The notes under the pieces were generated by a model that was not told the DNA's origin, made no database searches, and worked only from the letters and a program-made list of their open reading frames with translations. Below, in pieces: positions 25,630-37,822 of a stretch of 64,000 nt of DNA (positions within the stretch are counted from its first letter, which is position 1; each line of letters starts with the position of its first letter). Made by a program: the position numbers and the translations under genes. Origin of the DNA: Dactylellina haptotyla (Eukaryota; Ascomycota; Orbiliomycetes; Orbiliales; Orbiliaceae); assembly GCA_031310005.1 (NCBI GenBank), contig CM062383.1:868001-932000 (forward strand), given 5' to 3'.

Positions 25630-26071
25630 ATAAAACAAAACGGAGTTTAGTCTAAGGTCATGAGTTTATGGAAATTGCAATTTCGGGGTTTTCATGATGT
25701 CTTTCATTGGCGTTAACATGAGTAGCAGTTATCCTGTATCTTAAATTATATAATCAAATGCATTCCGTTAACAACGGATGCCAATACCCTTCGCGAAAGA
25801 ACTGGTCTATCTGAATGATATTTTAAGGATTTGAGAATTTGTGAACATGAAAAAAATCAATCATTTTCGTATGAATCTCCTCGAGGAAGTGAATAATATA
25901 TTGAGCATTATGATTTATTCATCATTGTAATCTATTTACAAAAACTCATATTAAAAACAGGTTAACCTATATCGGTAGGGCGAAGGTAAAGACAGATTAC
26001 ACCCTCCGGCTCTTATATTTCAACAAACACTCTCCAAGCGTCACCATGGAATAATCTTTCCATTCGCTCTC
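25630..26071. other. Convergent spacer
   Basis: AT-rich 442 bp between the convergent dehydrin-like gene and the P450 pseudogene. It holds 3' ends and nothing else visible. Confidence 0.6.
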
Positions 26072-28034
26072 TCATTTCTTGTCGTCATTAGCGTTTCCGA
26101 GTTCAATTTCAAACTCCCTAGCCACCCTCGCAATCGTAGCTCGCATCTCGTTCAGCGCCAGCTGTTTTCCAGCACACGCATGGGCACCATAGCCCCAAGG
26201 AATGAATGCCCGCTTATCGGTTACCAATTCTGCCTTCTCATCCGTCCATCGCTCCGGGATAAAGTACTCAGCTTGCGGGAAGTATTTCTCATTTGTCATT
26301 ATGGTGAGGACAGGGATATAAACCTGTGCATGAGCTGGTAATTTATAGCTTCCCATATCGAGTTCTGTCGCTGGGATTGTAACGTGAACGCCGGTAGGCA
26401 GTGGGTTATGGAGTCTCAAAGCTTTGTTGATAACACCATTCAAGTAAAGCAGACTCTTGATGCTGTCGATGGATAAATCGCCGCCAGATCTTACGTGAGC
26501 GTCAATCTCACTTTGGAGCTTCTTCTGGACGTCCTTCTGCTTCGCCAGAGTTCTGAGAGTTTGTGTGATTGTGGTTCCTGTCGCGGCGCCCATCAGAATA
26601 GCCAAGTGAGTGTTAGCAGCGAGTTGGCGTGGGACGGTGAATTTGCGGCCAGTTTCCTCGTCCTCTTCTAGGAGATGGGAGGTAATATCGCGAAAGGATG
26701 CACCGCGTTTCTGGCGATCGGTCAGAAGCCTTTCACCTTTTATGACAGAAATCGTTGACTGGTTTACGTTCGCGGAAATATGCCAGGATTTGTACGAGGT
26801 TTCGCATAGTGCCGTAGAACTATAGGTGCAATTTTGTTAGCCCAGGGAAACCTTTATCGGAATTCAACAGGAGATATACTTACACCGAGCCATGGGAGGT
26901 ATCTTTTGATTGATCCTACATAGTCTTCGTCACCAGTTCCATCTTGAATGCCAGCGTCTTCACCGAAAGTCAATTGCGCCGCTCTAGGTTCGATTTTAGT
27001 CAGCTTGGATATTCTTCAAATGTTAAAGTATTCTGGTAACCCACAAATCCAGCGCAAACTCATCAATAACCTCAGTACAGTTCAATTCTTCACCATTATG
27101 CTTTTTTAGAAGCTTTAGCAATCCGAATATTGCGGTATCGGTCTCGCCGGCGTAATATCTAAGCTCTGTAGGAGTGAATGCAGAATCCCTATTGCAAACT
27201 GATTAGCGCTTTGAGCTTCTCGAATTTAAAGTTGTCATTTCGATAAAGGAATTCTTACCAAATTCTTCTCCAAATAGTATGATGATAGTGACTTCTCGTC
27301 TCTCTGATGCTCGTTGCATCCCTCATTTTCCACCTTCGTAGAACGGACCTCTCTGATAATTCTCGCCATAGATCTTTACAATTGCTTCCGCGTCGTTCAC
27401 AGAGAGTTCATTCGGGCACGTGCGAATCACTGGCGCGTTATACTTCTTGTGCAGCCCTTTTACTGTCTTTGAAAATGTTCCATTTCCAAGCTTTGTTGCC
27501 ATCCAGTAATTGGACAGAGCTGCCCGTTTCGGTCCCGGGAAGTTAGATTAACGAGCCCAACAGCAGGCGGCGTACGACGGTAATAAGAGTGCAAGTTGCA
27601 AGATAGGTCAGGTTGGGGAGAAGCCAGTATTCAAATATGGTAGAGTAATCAGCTTGTACCATGAGCAAAGTACCGAGATAGACGAAGTTGAGTATTCCGT
27701 AGCCGAAGAGCACTTCAATTGTGCTAGGCTCCGGAACCGGCGCGAGTGCCAGGCAGGAGATTATTCCTATTACGATAGCGGGAGTGTGAGGCGACGTTGC
27801 CCTCGCAGCAGAATCCGGGTTACGAGTCCGGTAATCCCCAAATAAGTTTACAAAGGCTGTAGTTTTGAAACTTCAGTCAGCACGAGATTCAAGATTCCAG
27901 TTCTCGTCGGAGATTCCAATTTAAAACTTACATTGGATCCCGTTTGCGACTTTGGCCATGATGACATGGTTAAACTCGAGATACTCCCAAAAGCCCGTAG
28001 AGGGCATGAGCATAGATATGCTCGACAACGACAT
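26072..28034 (-). pseudogene. Cytochrome P450 pseudogene
   Basis: A full-length fungal microsomal P450 can be followed from an ATG at 28034 through several exons to the stop at 26072, but the frame is broken. Recognisable in order: a hydrophobic N-terminus with several membrane segments; the PGPKRAALSNYW hinge (about 27530); NAPVIRTCPNELSVND; RRIWDSAFTPTELRYY across an intron; the I-helix region (LAILMGAATGTT); the K-helix; PERW (about 26250); and the haem loop WGYGAHACAG with its Cys (about 26180). Lesions: a stop plus frame change just before the hinge (about 27546), a one-base frameshift near 27325, another near 26750, and the K-helix ExxR Glu replaced by Lys (KALR, codon 26423-26425). The two later shifts cannot be introns because they leave gaps under 35 nt. 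The topology recalls the tryprostatin B 6-hydroxylase-like group; this is tentative. No partner biosynthetic genes lie nearby. Confidence 0.85.
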
Positions 28035-31000
28035 CTTGAAATTTTGCTTTCGGTGAACGCGCCAGAAGCGAGCCCGGCATCTCTCGTCTTCTCAGGTTGT
28101 CCCCAGCTTTATTTTCTTTCTATTTGTTTCTCGATACGAGCTAAACCTCTGTGTCCAGAAAGCATGACCATATGTGGATCTCTCTCCTTCTGCGTTCAAT
28201 ACGAAACCTCTTGATATTAACCGTTTGCTCAATTAATGGCTAGAAGGTCTATAGAATGTTCGATAGACCCTGTTGGTGACATGGGTTGGGTTGGGATTAA
28301 CCGGAAAACTAGTCCCTAATTGGTTGGAAAAACTGGTGGTCAGAGCGTTCAATCTTTTGGATTTGCGGAGGCGAGCAGTTCGGAGAAACCTGGTGGGAGT
28401 TTAGGCTTTTGGCCCTCTGTTTCGTTCTGAATTGGAAGTGCCTCATTGCCAATCTTTCGAAGAGAGCATAATTGATTTCGGAAGATCTACAATGCTAAGG
28501 CGAGTCCTATACATACGAGTCTTCAAGCCTTTGTATCGATAGAATGGTGTTGGCTGGCACGGTTGTTCGAATTTCTTACTCACGGAATCATCTTAACACA
28601 GGGTCCTCGACGCAGGTATCCGAGCTAGCGCTGCTAAGGTTTTCTTGCATTACAAGCATGGAAACCCAAGCAGTGTAAATTGCGAGCGGGAGTGCCAATT
28701 AACATCCATGAGACCAGGTGTTCGGGCCATTATTTGAAGCCATTAAACGGTTAAACGACGAGTTAATGCCATGGTATGCTTTGTATGATCAAACTTACAC
28801 GGTCCCCAGTACGTTCCTGTAAGTTTCAAGATTGAAGATCAGATGAATTGCAGTGCATCACACGGAGTTAACTCCTTAGTATCTTAGCTCAGGGTAGGAT
28901 CTATTGGGTAGTTTGCGTCATGATCTGATCCGTGTAAGGTGCGTAGTACAGCTGTACACCTGCAAGTATAAGGAGTGCATACGAGCCTGGAAATCAGGAT
29001 GCTTAAAAGTGGCTTGGAACTTCGACTCCATTGGTTTGGTTGATATGCGCCACATTTGAGGCGAGCATGAGTGCTTGTCGGATTGATTATATATCCGAAA
29101 CCTTATGCTTTGAAGATCAGTGAAATGCTTCAATAGGTCACTTGGTTCACATGGCACACACAAACCCCGTCCCAAAAATTGCTATTGACAGAATACTGAT
29201 GCTTCGTAGGTATATTGATGCTTAACCCCGAAACACTTGAGCACAGAACAAGTTCTCCTCCCCTATGATATTCCAGTACGGACCTCTAAAGTTTGCAATC
29301 ATCTGGTATATATTTTAAGCCATCGAGAGCTCTTGATGCACGAGCGACGGAGATCCTCCTGAAGCGGCGGTCAGCTTTGCCTCGAACCGAGTGAGCTCAA
29401 TGGCACCTATACGGATGGTACAGAAATGCGGGCCGCGGGGAGAGCAACACACCACCCTCGTTTCCCGTCAAGTGTCAGCTTGGCATATCGTGTGTCATAA
29501 CATTTTAGAATCTTATACACCAAGAACATTTACATGTTCTTTTATAGATGTCTTAGTTTGTTCGAATGCCGCTTTAGGGTTCCAAAACTATCGTTAAATA
29601 TTGCCCAAACGGAAGCACTTTGGATGGGTTTAAGCCCGCTCAACCCCACGAGCTCGTCATCTTGTTGACAATGCATTTAGCACGCAAACTGGCGCTAAAG
29701 ACGTAAACTCATGATGCTGCACAAAGGCACTCCGAACTAAAGCCACATCGGCTAGTTATCTTTGCTAGTCGCAATTTCGGCAATGGGTTCAATATGTTTA
29801 TCCGCAAGTAGACTGCCATAGACCCTGAGACCCACAAGTGACTGCTGCACGAGTGACAGTTATGTTACAGGTTCTGTGTGTGAAGGACTCAATCGGAACG
29901 TAGTTAGGTCTAAAACCGAGTTCCCAGCGGTTGCTAGAAGGCTATGTATTTCTGAGTGTTGTAGACAGCTCTAGATAGGCAGAAACGAGAGCACCCCCCC
30001 TGAGGCGTGATAGTCAGCCTTCAGTAGGTACACATATGCTCACGGTGATGTGTCTTTCCACCTATCACCAACCTCAATGCGTTGTCGAAAGCTATCCGAG
30101 AGGCAGCTAGAGTGTCGTCCGATAAACTACACACAATCATCTCACCGTTGACCTCGGCAGAATCCGTATTAACTACTACTAACGTTATCATGGCCGCACG
30201 GATGAAAGATTAAGAATGTCGAAGTTAAAAACTATAATGCCCCACATGGCTATCTCGTGGAACGGCGGTACAATTGATCGGAGACCGATGTCTCTCCGCT
30301 TTCGCCTTTCAGGCTACCATCTGTTTGTCACGGATGTTTCGGTTCCTTCGGGCAAAAAGGACATCTTTTTTTGCCTCTGGACTCCGCTTTCGAGTACTGC
30401 AAGTGGTACAAGTCTCAAAAGCACTTGCGTTCTCGAACAAACATTCGCAATTGGCCACAGCCCGATCTCTCTCTTTATGGATCGTTTTGACGACGTTAGC
30501 AATCGTGGCACAGGAAAAAAATACGGGTAGGACGGTTCCTTTAAAAAGAAAATCTGGAAGCGTCTACGCCAATACGTGTCCATGCAACGTTCGTCGATCA
30601 GTGGAGATGTGCAGGCGGAATAATTCCGCACAGCTGCTTGTTCTTCCCCTCAAATCCCTTTCTTAGCTCTTCTCCATGGAGAATCAAAATAGGAACCCTC
30701 GCGCAGCTGCAAGTGTTAAATGGAAAAGGCTACCCAATTAGGGCCTGACAGCTGGATACGGTTTAGGGAACCTTTTTAGGTTGGTATTTCTTGTCAGCTT
30801 GTTGCCCGCTCACATTTTCCGGTAGCCGCGAGGTCCGTTTCAGGTTTTTTTTGGGACTTTTAATTTTCCTTGTTACCTCCTCACTTTTGGGTTCTTGCGT
30901 TTTTTTGAGACCATGTATGAGGGTTTAATGTCCGCGGGTTGCCCGCGTTGTGTGAAACTGAAATTTAATTCCTAGATCGATTCATGCCTTTCGATCTTAG

Positions 31001-32499
31001 GAGGTGTCGGTCGGTGCGGCAAGTGGGCAAGGTTCAGATGCATTGGCATCTGATGGATACGGTCATTGATCACAAGATATTAATATCACGGCGTAAGCCG
31101 GGAGGCACGTTAGTAGACGTTGTGATGGAGATGCTCTCCATATTTCAATGCTGGCTGTGGTCTCAAACCTTGTGATCAGCTGCTTTACTCCTCATCTCAT
31201 GGCCCATGGCTAAAATGCAAGTGGGAAGATGCTTCACTTTTTTTTTTTTTTTTTTTTTTGGTTTTGGGGGCTGTTCTTTTCGGTGTTCGGCTAAGGGTCA
31301 AAATGGAAGAGCTAAGAGGGAAATATGCAGATGTTCTGGGCGGACGACGCGGTCGATGAGGAGTAAAGCAAGTCAGAAACCTGCTGGAAGACATTAAGCT
31401 CAAGTAGGAAAGCCGTGACAGGATTGATCTGACTTGGGTGGAGGCATTTGTGTTATTTGTTTCTGGACCGGGAAGTAGCTTACGATTCAATATGGCGTAT
31501 GGGCGTTTCCGATTGGGGGCCGGATTTTATACCCGCGAGATTTATATGCGATTTTGACCTCAACAGAAACCGAATGAAATGCGAAGGGGATTGTCCTTCC
31601 GTTGAGATACGCAAATTGCTTGCTCGAACTACTCCGCTTTTCGAGCTGGAGGGTAGGCGAGTCATGATTATATGATGGTAGTTCAGCGTGAGGAGTCTTG
31701 ATCCTGTTTCTTGATAGTGCATTTCGAAATGTCCAGGCCTAGACATATCAGTCGGTCTAATACCCAGTTCAGTGGTTCAGCCACCAGTCCAAACGGAAAG
31801 GCTGCTGGTTTTTCTTTTACTTTTTTCTTTCTTGGGATCCGCTGGCCCCTCCCTTCCTTGCACTAGAGCTCGCCCGAATAAGCAAAGGCCCTTGTAACCC
31901 AGCTGGTCCCACCAAAAATATAATTTAGATATTTCGATAATTCTCCTTCGCTGGACGGTTCAGGATACCTGAAACCCCTCCCCGAAATTTAAAAAAAGGA
32001 CGGCCTCAGATCTGATATCTGCACGGTCGAAGACAGGCGCTGGAGCGAGTGACGGGTTCAGGCATGATTGTCGCGGTGACCGTTTCGGTACTCCGGCGGC
32101 CTGTGATGAGTTCTTGCTCGGATAGAACGTGACCCAATGGTGGGCACGAAGCGGGCATCAGGAGCCCCAGTGTCAGTGATCTGAGCGTTATTTGTCGTTA
32201 GACCGTCGACACAGCATGTACACACGGGCATAGATGGGTAGAGACATACGCACACCGTGCGATAGATAATGTGTATTATTCTTAGAACACGGGGGCCGAC
32301 GTGATTGATCCCAGCCTCATTCGAGCGAACGGAAAGCGAGCCTGCCCAAAAGGAACCAATCCCTCGCTGCATGGCCCGGCCAGCACGAATAGAATCGCTA
32401 TAGCGGGATACGTGAACGAATGAATCCCTCAGCCTGACGATAGCCTGCCGGTCTGCCAGTCTGCCAGCAAACTTCGCAAACCAACCAACCTTATTTGCA
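28035..32499. other. 4.5 kb intergenic region
   Basis: No gene recognised. Frames are short and overlap on both strands. A 22-nt poly-T tract lies at 31238-31259. The right part leads into the casein kinase I promoter; the long minus-strand frame at 32058-32720 is antisense to it and looks spurious. Confidence 0.5.
31238..31259. repeat. Poly-T tract (22 nt)
   Basis: Uninterrupted run of 22 T in non-coding DNA. Its length is likely to vary between isolates. Confidence 0.9.
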
Positions 32500-33502
32500 C
32501 TTCGTCTCCCCCTCCCCCTTTCCCTGCTTTTGGCCAGCTGCTTGCCTAAGCACTTCCTTAGTCTCCCTAGTCCGACCCATCCACGCCGCCTGCCTGCCTC
32601 GCTCTCACTCTGCCTGTTCTGTCCTGGATCTTTCTCTTCGCTGTCTTCGTTCGGTTGTGCTGCTGCTGTGCTGGGTGGAGTGCCCAGCCTCGATTTGATA
32701 TTATTGCTCACACACCACACCGAAGAAGGGGCCTCAGGATCAGATCAACCACCAACAACAACCCTCCTCCCAGCCCTTCCACAACCACAACAACCTCCTC
32801 CTCGTCTCGACCTCACCTCTGGTCTCCATCGACATCAACCTCATTTTTGAAGCCTCTTTTGGACAAGGTAAGCACACCTCATCCGCTGCCCGTTTGCAGC
32901 ATCTCATCATCGACCCATCTCCCTCTTTTCTCCCGCCTGCCCGCCTGCTTTCCCTCCCCTTTCTCCCGACCGGAATTCTCAGCCTGCAAAGCGAGATTCG
33001 TGCCCGTTGCTCCCAAATATAGAGTTATACCTGGTAGTCCGTGGCTAATACCTGCACCGTGAGGTACCTCCACCAACAGGACTCTCTAGGTTGGTACAAA
33101 AAACCCTCTCCATCACCAGAGCACATTCTTCCCAAGCACATAGCTGCCACATACTCTCGCATCACGTACATCCCTAATTCCCACGCCGAGGCAACATCTC
33201 GTGGTCCTGTTTTGTGTCGTGGTGGTTTTTGATTTGGTTTCTGGCCATACAAAAAAAACCCGTTCCTGATCAGCCTCGGTTTTTTCTTATAGAAAGGACA
33301 GATCCGAAAGCCTCAACCCCCTTCGGCTCATCCTCATCCCCATTCAACGCGTTTTATCTCTCTCAACGTCTCGTCCTCACCACTAAACAATAAATCTAGA
33401 GGAGAAGGTATAGCGATATAGCTCTCGATATCAGGAAATATTTCTCCCCCTTCAAACTAGACAGATCTCTCCTTTCGATTCTCTCTCGAAAGGATCTATC
33501 AA
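32500..33502 (+). promoter_or_regulatory. CT-rich promoter and leader of casein kinase I
   Basis: About 1 kb rich in C and T on the coding strand, starting with a CCCCCTCCCCC-type block at about 32507-32521. Such CT stretches mark transcription starts of TATA-less fungal housekeeping genes. A 425-nt 5' UTR intron is plausible: donor GTAAGC at 32868, branch-like CTGAT at about 33267, acceptor TATAG ending at 33292. Upstream ATGs fall mostly in or before this intron. Inferred from sequence only. Confidence 0.45.
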
Positions 33503-35447
33503 ATGTCCCACAACGGTGTCGCCCCGCCGGCTCCTCCAGTAAGTCATGCCGTCCATTTACCATTCACTGCCGTCAATTTCCCTCCGGGGACGGGATAAGC
33601 TCGTCGTCTTGGTGCTCCCTTCCCCTCTTTCCATTCAACTACCGTATCCTACGAGATGCTCTTTTTATTCTACTCAAGGTTCTCACTGCTGACTCGCCCC
33701 CGTTCAATCTAGGACCTGAGGGTTGGAAACAAATACAGAATTGGTCGAAAGATCGGTAGCGGTAGTTTCGGAGACATCTATCTCGGTATGATACGGCCCC
33801 ACACAACGCGACCCAAGGACGTATGTGCCGGCAACTTGATGGAATGCTGATTGGAATTCCGTGCAGGCACCAATATCATAAGCGGTGAAGAAATTGCTAT
33901 TAAGCTAGAGAGCACAAAGGCTAAGCATCCTCAGCTGGAATATGAGGCCCGTGTTTACAAGTATGAGCTCCACTCACACCCATTCTTTATCTGTCTTTTT
34001 TCTGTACTAACCACTGATCGATTTTTAGGTCCCTCGCTGGAGGCGTCGGTATCCCATTTGTTCGCTGGTTTGGTACGGAATGTGACTACAATGCCATGGT
34101 TCTGGATCTGCTTGGTCCTTCCCTAGAGGATCTTTTCAACTTTTGCAACCGGAAATTTAGCTTGAAGACTGTCCTCCTACTCGCTGATCAATTGGTAATT
34201 ATAACATACACGTCATTTGAAATGCATATCTTGGATGTCCATTCTAACCTCACTATTTTCCTAGATCTCCCGTATTGAGTACATCCATGCCAAGTCCTTT
34301 ATCCACCGAGATATTAAGCCAGACAACTTCTTGATGGGTATCGGCAAGCGTGGTAATCAGGTCAACGTTATTGACTTTGGCTTGGCGAAGAAGTATCGCG
34401 ATCCAAAGACCCACTTTCACATTCCGTATAGAGAGAACAAGAACTTGACCGGAACCGCTCGATATGCTTCCATCAATACTCATTTGGGTGTCGGTACGTT
34501 CAACTCTCACGTGAATAGATAGATGATAGACTCTGCTTATTGACATTGGCATCTCGTAGAACAATCGCGTCGTGACGATATGGAATCTCTCGGCTACGTC
34601 ATGCTATACTTCTGCCGTGGCTCCCTCCCATGGCAAGGTCTCAAGGCTGCTACTAAGAAGCAAAAGTATGACAGGATCATGGAAAAGAAGATGACGACCC
34701 CCACCGAAGTTCTCTGCCGTGGCTTCCCGAACGAGTTCGCCATCTACCTCAACTACACCCGAAGTCTCCGATTCGACGACAAGCCAGACTACAGCTACCT
34801 CCGAAAGATTTTCCGAGACCTGTTCGTTCGAGAAGGTTTCCAGTACGATTACGTCTTTGACTGGACCGTGTACAAATACGTACGTTCACTGCTACCACAT
34901 CCCTTGGTCGCTTCCTTATGTATTTTGCTAACAATTTCCTACAGCAAAAGAATGCGCAGCAATTGGCTGCCAATCAGCAGATGCAAGCTGCCGGAGAAGA
35001 TGAGGAGAAGCGTCCTCGTATGAATACCAATGCTGCTACCATGGGTCAACCCACTCCCGGAACGGGACCTACCATGGGTAGTTCTAGCAAGCCTGGCGCC
35101 GTAAGTGGTACTAGACGAAAGGTTGTTGAGCGCGGAAATGTTGATCCTGCTATGGATAGAGGTATGACCGGAAGTGATCGAATGTGAGTAACACACGACC
35201 TGCCTTCGTCGAATCGCCTTATGCTCTTCCCTATCCGCACCATTCGGTTGAGCAGAGGTGGTAACGGAGTGCCCGACATCATTCAATCCGACACACAGAC
35301 GCTCACGCGAAAGATTGTAGGCTACGATCCGCTAGCAAAACCGCGCAGCCAACTTCGACCGGACAGACATACGGATCCGCCAGCGGTCAGCCAACCTACC
35401 GAGTGAGCAAACAAGACGACGTCGTTGGTGGTCGATGGGGTTACTAA
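33503..35447 (+). CDS. ckiA/hhp1: Casein kinase I (CK1 delta/epsilon, Hhp1-like)
   Basis: Eight exons: 33503-33538, 33713-33785, 33867-33960, 34029-34194, 34265-34493, 34560-34879, 34945-35183 and 35336-35447, giving 422 aa. All joins keep frame. Kinase motifs: Gly loop [12 protein letters not shown] (26-37), Lys49, HRDIKPDN with catalytic Asp139, DFG at 160-162, and the CK1-specific SINTH in place of the APE motif. The C-terminal tail is Gln/Met/Thr-rich, with a [21 protein letters not shown] block and the end [17 protein letters not shown]1 of this type phosphorylates pre-primed acidic sites and acts in DNA repair, morphogenesis and, in Neurospora, the circadian clock (FRQ phosphorylation). 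An alternative last acceptor at 35256 also stays open to 35406, giving a different tail. The identity is very secure. The last exon is the least certain part. Confidence 0.95.
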
Positions 35448-37822
35448 ATGATTTTCGACAAACGTTTTAATATAACTTTTTTCTTTTCTTCTGGGAAGTG
35501 GTTAGGAATCGACTTTTTGAACGAAATAGACCAGGAAACATACACCATCTCTCTGCTATGATCGAATGACTTTTTCCCTTCAACAATTTACTGGACTGGA
35601 TACGATGCGAATGACTAGACGATCTCCATACAACGACGCACATCCTACCATTAAATACAGGTTGTTCATCATTGCTGGAAGCTCTTTTTGTTTTATTGAA
35701 TTTTCCTGCTCTTTCCCCCTCTTTTCCTTGCCTCCGCCTAGGAGGGATCACGTTTCTTGAGGTGTAACATACTGCATCATCTCTTCGAAGCCCGGAAACC
35801 ACCTAATTCTTTCTTGCCATTTTCTTTTCTTTCGATTTATCGTTCTACTGCGCGCTCCTGTTATTGCTTGTTCGTTATGCTAGCATATGTTTGTTTCCCC
35901 GCTTTTCATCTTTTTAGCTCTTGCTTTGATCCAGCCGCCTACGCTAGTTTTATCGGTTCATCGATTCAGCCTGGAGACTGAGCAACTGGATTACACATTT
36001 TTATCTCTGCTATCGTCCATTTTGTCCATCGAATTTTTACTCGCGGCTAGCATCGTCAGGATAACATTCTCATCTCTCTAGCCGGGACAAACCTTGGAAT
36101 AGCAGATGATATTATACCTAATCTGCTCTACTCTGACTATTCTCCTGAGTCAAGCTCTTGGACCACTCTGGCTGGCATTCTGGCAAGTACCGTCCTCCGG
36201 ACCCAATCTGATACAAAACCCGAATTTTATCTCGATTCTTTCTATAGTAATGGTCAAGTAAAAAAAAAATAAACACATCCTATCCTTCTTCTCCATGGAG
36301 AACGGAAGACTGTAGAAAGAATCGAAACTAAAAAAAGAGAAAGAAAGAGATCAGATTCAAGTAAGAGAGGACGGGGGGAATCCATCCAAGGAGATCTCAA
36401 AATCTTTACTACAAACACTGTCGTTTTCCAATCCTAGGAGAGGGACGACTTGCTTTTAGGTATTTCCTTGTTTTTGTTTTTATGTTTTCGCGTGTTATTT
36501 TTTTGTTCTAGTTCTTACGCTTTGCTAAACCGTGTAACTTGTACCTTTTCGGTAGAAAGCATTCCTGTACTATCCTTCCTCACCACCTTGCAAACCACTC
36601 ATCCTGTACTATTTTACAATGCTTTCCCTTTTGGTTCTTACTGCATGTTATCTGCGCGCACGGCAATTGCTTTTTCTAGACCGTTTATCTTTTTTTCTTT
36701 CTGGTTGTATGATGCGGGGTATAGCTTGGACTTAGAATTAAAGAGGGGTAGTGGGGATAGGCGTGATTTCTCCTTCGGGGGGTTTCTTTGTCTAGCTTCT
36801 GTCTCTCTCTTTGCTTTTGAAGTCCTGTATTTCTCTATTCAGAAAACCTTATCTAGCGGAGGATGTAAACCATCGGGGATGCCAGATTGACATATCCTTT
36901 TTTGTTTTTGTTTTTATGATTTTACTTGCTTTTGTTTGTTTTTTCGGGAAATGTGGATGTGGGATATTAACTAGGGCGGCTTCTGGGGAGGTTTTCTTTT
37001 GTCCGTCTTGAAGAGCATCAACAGGGGAGAGAGGTGAGGTGAAGCCAGTATAACGAACGTGGGATGCATTCTTGACACCTTTATTTTTTTTCGTTTTTGT
37101 GCGACGTTTTTCTCTTTTTTTCTTTCTTCTATTTTGATCATGGAAAAATGCTTTCCTTATTCGATATTAACCCCGTTCTTTTAATCCCGGCGCCGTTGTG
37201 GCTTCTGAGACTGGGTAGGGGTTTTGAAGATGGGATTGTTTTTCGCCCTGATCTTTATTTTCTTTGATTTTTTTATATCTTTTATGACATGGGTGCGCGC
37301 TATTGATGTCATTTTCTTTCCTTTTTATTTTTTGCTTTGCTGTTTTCTTTGGACCGCCGACTTTTGGTGGAGTTGTGGATTTTCCCGAGACACAATGAGG
37401 GATTTCGTCTGCTTCACTGGGAGATAGTCTATATGGCGGGATGAAGATGGAGACGGTGGGAGCATATGAAGGGAGAGGGACGCTGAGATGGTGGTGGCCT
37501 GTGGTTATGTTTTTTCTTGCTTAATGGAATCGATATGCCTTACAAACCAAACTATACCGTGCCCACAAATTGTAAATCGTGACTATGCCGTATATAATCT
37601 TATAATTTTAAAATGTAAGCGAACGATGAAGTTATCATGATAATATGAGACGGTAAGGTAAGGTATATGATATGATATTCTATTATTATATTATCCACAT
37701 TCCAATGAAAACGCCATGCACACTTTAAAAATAGAGCCCATTTTCGGGAACGCCAATACTATGCTACAGATGACAAAGAGGAATGCTAGCTAGCCCGAAT
37801 TATTCCAATGGTATTTATTATA
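35448..37822. other. 2.4 kb T-rich region between convergent genes
   Basis: Between the 3' ends of casein kinase I (+) and rrp40 (-). From about 35640 to 37430 the + strand is strongly T-rich. Translated, it gives hydrophobic Phe/Leu-rich frames (for example 36450-36890) that are a composition effect. A long CK1 3' UTR or an independent non-coding transcript is possible. No protein gene is supported. Confidence 0.5.

Noticed and set aside
24904-25638. 244-codon minus-strand frame opposite the dehydrin-like gene
   Set aside because: It is the mirror of the repetitive Gly/Thr/His coding sequence, which lacks stop triplets in antisense; the product is a Val/Gly/Ser-rich artefact.
27490-27550. 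A 53-nt intron (GTACGC...GGGCAG) that would remove the stop in the P450
   Set aside because: It would delete the conserved PGP hinge, and the two later frameshifts remain, so the gene is broken in any case.
32058-32720. 220-codon minus-strand frame upstream of casein kinase I
   Set aside because: Arg/Gly/Ser-rich antisense reading of a CT-rich promoter; no domain, no splice support.
36450-36890. 146-codon hydrophobic frame, looks like a membrane protein
   Set aside because: Phe/Leu/Ser content follows directly from T-rich DNA; no conserved motif or codon preference.
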